Origin: Numida meleagris
Taxonomy: Eukaryota > Chordata > Aves > Galliformes > Numididae
Reading direction: 5' to 3'
DNA length: 64,000 nt
Assembly (NCBI RefSeq): GCF_002078875.1
Contig: NC_034421.1
Location: 8,330,365-8,394,364 of the forward strand
The first letter of the stretch is position 1, and each line of letters starts with the position of its first letter. Of the stretch, positions 59,476 to 64,000 are shown one piece after another. The notes under the pieces are model-generated. The model saw nothing but the letters and a program-made list of their open reading frames with translations, did not search any database and had not been told where the DNA came from. A program made the translations under genes and the position numbers.

Positions 59476-61839
59476 GGACCAAAGTCATTCTCTGTTTCTG
59501 AGGAGGAGTCATCTTTGATCACTTACTGAAGGGCATGATAAGGATTACTCCCTTACAAAAGGGAGAGCTGGGCAGGAGCGCCAAGCCTGGCTCAATTGCC
59601 CACCTTGCCAGCCAGCATAAGCAAACAGCTAATGAGAGCTGAGGCAGCTGCTGAGATTAATTGGGAATAACAGGACTTCTGTGTAGCACACAGTGGGTTT
59701 GCCAAGCCGCAGCAGAGCAGGCTGTGTGAAACTGAGGTATGTTTTTTGCATAATTCTACTGTTTTATGCCAGGAGGTGAAGACAAACCCAAGATTCCCAT
59801 GAAATATTAAGTGTGCTAGCAGTATAGCTGATGTACATTGCACTAGGTTTGATGACCTCATTTAAACAGTGTCTTCAGTACCTAAAACCTGCTCCAGTAT
59901 TTGTTTCCCCCCTTAAAAAAATACGTTTTTGAACTTTGTTTCCTGAATTGCAGGTGGATTTTCCAAAGTCATTATATTGTCTCTAGTCCCTACACAGCAG
60001 TCCAGAACATAAGGATTCACTTCTGTTTTGGATGCCAGTAGCTTTATGTATCTATGTTTCAGGTGGCAGCAAAATGACATATCTCAAAAGGAAACTTCTG
60101 TTCCAGAGCTGTTTCTGCTGACTTGTTGTTCATTAGCTAATGCCAGAACAAAGGGTACTGTCTCTAATGAAGAGCAGTACCTCTGACCACTCAAATGTCA
60201 AAGTTCCTTATGCACACGCACCCGCAATGAGAAGTTGAGCAACCAGTCTTGCCTGCATTCCCCAAGGTATTCCATCATAGCCCGTTTTTACTTTTCATGT
60301 TATGTTATGCTCTGCTTCAAGAGTCTGAATGAGTAGTCCTGAATCTTTTGCACTTCTGGGAAAATTCCAGCTGCTTTATTTAGGTATCTGCTCAAATCAA
60401 AGACGATGAGACAGAAATGTCTCTTTATACCTCTATCTTGGTAATATTTAAGATCACCCCTGAAAAAGAAGATAGTTTTGGTCCTATAGGATCAAGCAAA
60501 GATCAAGAAGAGAAGAGGTATTCAGGGCTGGAGATTTTTCTCTTTCCTGTCTGTGGAAGTGGATGATCCAAAGCAAAGCATGTCCAGCTTGTGTTGTGAG
60601 CGTAAGAACTGTTGTATGGCCGTTTTGATTCTGAAAATGTTCTGCCAGCAGATCCCTGAAAAGCAAGTGGGAAAATCATTTCTGTCAGGCTCAAGAGAGA
60701 TGCTGCAGAGGGACTTCAGACACTTCTGGCATTCTTCACCTAGCCAGGAGAAATGAACTGTGTTCAACCTGATCCAATTCTGGACGTCCTTGATGAGAAA
60801 TCCTGTTAGATTTAGCTTGGTCCTTTACAATGAACAGGCCAAAGTTCACACTGAAATTCACACGTTTTTATTTCTCTCCATCATTTATAGCCATTTGTAG
60901 TCATAATTTGCCAAACTTAAGACAGGTACATCTTGTCTTTTTGTTTTCTTTCTATCGCTGCAGATTACAAAAATAAGAGAAGAAATGAGAGAGAAATTAG
61001 GGAGCCCCATTGTAAGCTTGAAAGGGCTCAGAGAGTTACACTGGAATTCACCCAAGGAGAAATCTCATTTAAGGGAAAAAAAGAGGTTCTCTTGTTCTCC
61101 CTGTGATGAAAGAATCTATTTTTCAGAGTCTATTTATTAGATTGTCACCTGAGGATACAATTACTCACAGAAGTCATTACGGAGCTCCTGACTAAAGAGT
61201 GAGAGCAAAGTATGCTGTTATGCCATATCATAACCCATCATATAAGCACTGACTAGCACTGTGGGAACTTGGATTTACCCCCTTGGTACCTCATGGGTTT
61301 ATTGGGACACTCCAGGTGAGTTATGCCATGTGCAGACCAGGGATAAAAGGTGCTTAACTCCATTGCAAATTATATAGATGAAAAACGATGTGCAGTGGTA
61401 TTGTTGTTAGCTTCCTATTTAAGTGAATTTTATCATCTGATTATCAAAAGACTTGGAGTTAATTTTTTTTACAGAATAGTACGCTTTTTCTGAGTCTACT
61501 GCAGTGCACAAATGTGAGATCAGAGCAGAACTGTGGTGCTCTCTACTTTCCCCGTTTTTATCTGGCCAGCCCAGCACCTTTGCCCTGTTGCAGGAGCTGC
61601 AGGGGATCCTGCTGGCTGTGAGGTACGCGAGTTGTGCCGTGCATCGATTGATTGCTTCTGCATCGGAGGCCTGGGAGAGGCACAGCCTCTCAATTTGGTA
61701 GCTGTTAACGTGTCTGATATTTGTGCACCAAAACAAATCCATTCACTTTGTTTCAGGATGCCTAGAATGGGAGTTGTGATTTTAATTATCATATATTTCA
61801 AAGACTGCCCCGGGCTGTGTTTGGTTTCCATAGAAATTT

Positions 61840-62260
61840 TCCTGAGGTAAAATGACTAAACAGTAATTTTTCATTTTGAATCAGCTATCCATGAAAGATT
61901 GGATTTAGGTCAGAATTTATTACCCTACGGAACTGAAGCCAATATTTAACATAATGTCAGCTATCTTGATTTTAGAGAATTTTAATGGCTATGCAATTTT
62001 ATTCGATGATGAAGTTATTTCAGTTGTGTCCTATATGTGTAGGCAATTTGATGTACAGAGCCTTGAGATGGAAATTGGATAAACATGGAAAATGGTGATT
62101 GATTGGCAGAAGGTTGCAATAATGTCTGCCTTGATATACCTTTTATTGTTAAATTATTTATCTAATGCAATCTCCAACACTTTTAGGAGTCTTTAAGTTG
62201 GCATTAAATCGATGTTTAAATCTTCACAGTCAGAAAGGCCTCATAACTCATACTGATAAA
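61840..62260. promoter_or_regulatory. Candidate conserved noncoding block
   Basis: AT-rich and repeat-free, with words typical of developmental enhancers: AATTTTTCATTTTG, GTCAGCTATC, TGATTGATTGGC, TTGTTAAATTATTTATC, GGCATTAAATCGATG. Almost CpG-free. No alignment support. Confidence 0.3.
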
Positions 62261-63479
62261 TATCTTCTAACATGTCAGGGGGAATAATGATCCATCTTAA
62301 TATCTGAAAGTAGGAAAGATATTATTCTCTGTATTTGCTATGAATCCCCGTAGAAGGATTGAGCCATAAGCCAGAAGAATTAAGATTAGGAGACAGAAAT
62401 ATTGGAAAGAAAAAGAGTCTAGCTGTCGTTTGTCTGGGGAGTTGAGGGTGAGCTGTTTGCTTTGGAAGATCACTAAAAACATTCGCAGCAATGAGCAGCC
62501 TGGGGCTGGCTGGCCTGATTGCTGGAGGACTCACACGTCCCTGCAGGCCGCTGCTGGCTGCTCTGCCTGGCATTGAGGGGGAACATGGGCTCCGTGGGCT
62601 GCCCGCATATGCTGAGCCCTTCTCACATCCCAGAGCTGCTCCTGGGGGATTCATACTTGATGTAAAAATAAGTGGGGGATCAGTGAAGGGGAGGGAACCA
62701 CGTGGTCTTGCAAGAGCTGGAAACAAAACCACAGGATTTGTCCCTCTGATGGATAAGACTGGGAAAAGAAAGAAAATCCTCATTCAGATGATAACTAAAC
62801 GTAGGGAAGAGTGAATGAGCAGTGCAGGTTCCTTTCCTTTCTTAAGGAAGGACATATTGTTGAACACTAATGCTGCAATTTTCTTTGAATAATAGAAAGA
62901 CTTTTGGGTTTGGACATGGAGGTAGAAAAAACTATCATACAGAAAAATGGGATGTCCAAGTGAGTTTGCATCTTTAAGCAATATGGATTTATTTCGGCTT
63001 AATCTAAAGCAATCTGACTGCAATAGCACCAAGGTGCACTTAAAATACCTTCAAATCTGAGTTTGTCCAGAATCAGGCAAAAAAGGAAAACCATCCATCA
63101 TCCCTGAGTGCGTTTCAAAGCTGTGAAGACATATTTCATCACTTGTATAAATCTCGATTAGAAATAATTATGATTTGACAATTTTCATTATCTTAGTTGA
63201 GAAGTGATATAACTCAGAGCTGGTCTAAATTGGTGCAGCCTCATTTCGGTAAAGCGCTGAACCTCACCAGCGTGGCAGCTTTTCTGAAATGCCCTCGTGT
63301 TCCTTTCAAATAGCATTTGGCATTCAGCAAATCTTACATTTCTACAGATTAATTGGATTAAGCCAGACTGGAAATGGCACAGTGCTGTGCAGTAGGCATT
63401 TTGCATCCCCACAACTTCAGGCTTGAAAGAACAGTTACCTCAGCAGGTCGGGCTCCCTACCTGGGCTTGTTTATTGCTT

Positions 63480-63790
63480 TGAACATCCAGACATACTTTT
63501 ATGACTCATAATCATCCATAAAGAAGTTTAACTGTTATTTAAAATGCTCTGTTGGGAAGGCTCAGTAGCTATTAATTAATTATGCATCAGTAAAGCAACA
63601 AAAAGGCAGGCAAGGAAGCAGTTAGAAGTGTTGGCTGGGTCTCTGCTGCCTTTGGAGCTGGATTTATGTCTCGGTTCCCCAGGGTTAGCTCACTGGTGAG
63701 CGCTGGGGCTCTTCCCTTCATACTCCAGGCACTTTCCTTATAAAATACTGAATGATGCATGAATATATCCATTAATTAAAAGTAGATCTA
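63480..63790. promoter_or_regulatory. Candidate conserved noncoding block
   Basis: Contains TTATGACTCATAATCATCC (AP-1 core TGACTCA), CATAAAG, TATTAATTAATTATGCATC (overlapping homeodomain and octamer-like sites) and CCATTAATTAAAAG. The middle, 63600-63730, is less AT-rich. Judged by composition only. Confidence 0.3.
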
Positions 63791-64000
63791 AATGTGTCTG
63801 ATGCAGAAGCCTTGCTGGTACGCTGGTGTGAGTTAGGAGGTACAACCAACTCTTAATGTGAGCGCAGTGCCAGAAGCCGTGAGAGGAGAGCACAAACAGT
63901 CCACAGTGTCTTTGAAATGCAGGAGACTGAAGACTTGAGAAGAGTACAAAGGTCCCCCCACGCTCCCTATGAACTGCTGTTATGTATTGCTAAGTGGAAT

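Larger units (their letters stand above)
50883..64000 (+). other. XYLT1: XYLT1 intron downstream of the exon (3' end outside)
   Basis: The intron opens with GTAAGT. I looked in all forward frames for the start of the GT14 catalytic domain that should follow and found nothing resembling it before 64000. The intron is therefore at least 13.1 kb and its acceptor lies beyond the window. Confidence 0.88.
58663..64000. other. Intronic stretch, AT-rich, no gene recognised
   Basis: Includes a perfect 16-bp palindrome (59460-59475), and AT-rich possible conserved noncoding blocks at 61840-62260 and 63480-63790. A 107-codon + frame at 62491-62814 is Gly-rich only by composition. No transposon recognised. 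Confidence 0.5.

Noticed and set aside
62491..62814. Gly-rich 107-codon + strand frame suggesting a collagen-like peptide
   Set aside because: There is no Gly-X-Y periodicity, no splice context, and an overlapping open frame lies on the other strand. A composition effect.
1..64000. Search for a new multigene system, CRISPR array, operon or phage-like module
   Set aside because: The window is vertebrate intron with one exon. No clustered direct repeats, no adjacent long genes and no bacterial signals were seen.
1..64000. Endogenous retrovirus or LTR elements
   Set aside because: No paired LTR-like repeats, primer-binding-site-like sequence or gag/pol-like reading frame was recognised. The only reverse-transcriptase similarity is to CR1 LINEs.

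Overview
The window is vertebrate nuclear DNA, almost certainly from a bird and most likely a galliform such as chicken or a close relative. The signs are CR1 LINE fragments (some ending in the ATTCTATG-type octamers), a short mariner element with a Galluhop-like layout, low repeat density, CpG depletion with a few CpG-rich patches, and one spliced coding exon. There are no prokaryotic features: no operons, CRISPR arrays, rRNA, tRNA or ribosome binding sites.

Only one coding segment is well supported: a 523-nt internal exon at 50360-50882 on the + strand. It has canonical splice sites and encodes 174 residues of the stem and early lumenal region of xylosyltransferase 1 (XYLT1), the Golgi enzyme that starts glycosaminoglycan chains on proteoglycan core proteins. 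By position in the protein it corresponds to exon 3 of the human gene. Everything to its left (1-50359) is therefore read as the large upstream intron, and everything to its right (50883-64000) as the start of the downstream intron. I found neither the short preceding exon nor the following catalytic-domain exon.

The introns carry a sparse set of old transposons: a degraded CR1 reverse-transcriptase segment (6095-6530, minus) still showing the Ala-Asp-Asp motif; CR1 3' fragments at 20396-20630 and 48930-49395 (minus); short CR1 tails at 43033-43100 (+) and, less certainly, 8767-8835 and 24355-24390 (+); an internally deleted mariner at 41777-42311; and a possible CORE/MIR-type SINE relic at 47955-48045.

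Several AT-rich, homeodomain-site-rich blocks with little repeat content (around 23640-23960, 25860-26330, 35200-35520, 39780-40110, 55840-56080, 61840-62260 and 63480-63790) look like conserved noncoding or enhancer elements, but this needs alignment to confirm. The 35.2-35.5 kb block holds two palindromes, one 28 bp long with a single mismatched pair. A GC3-rich antisense reading frame ending at 41159 is the one unexplained coding-like signal. I see no evidence for a novel multigene system.
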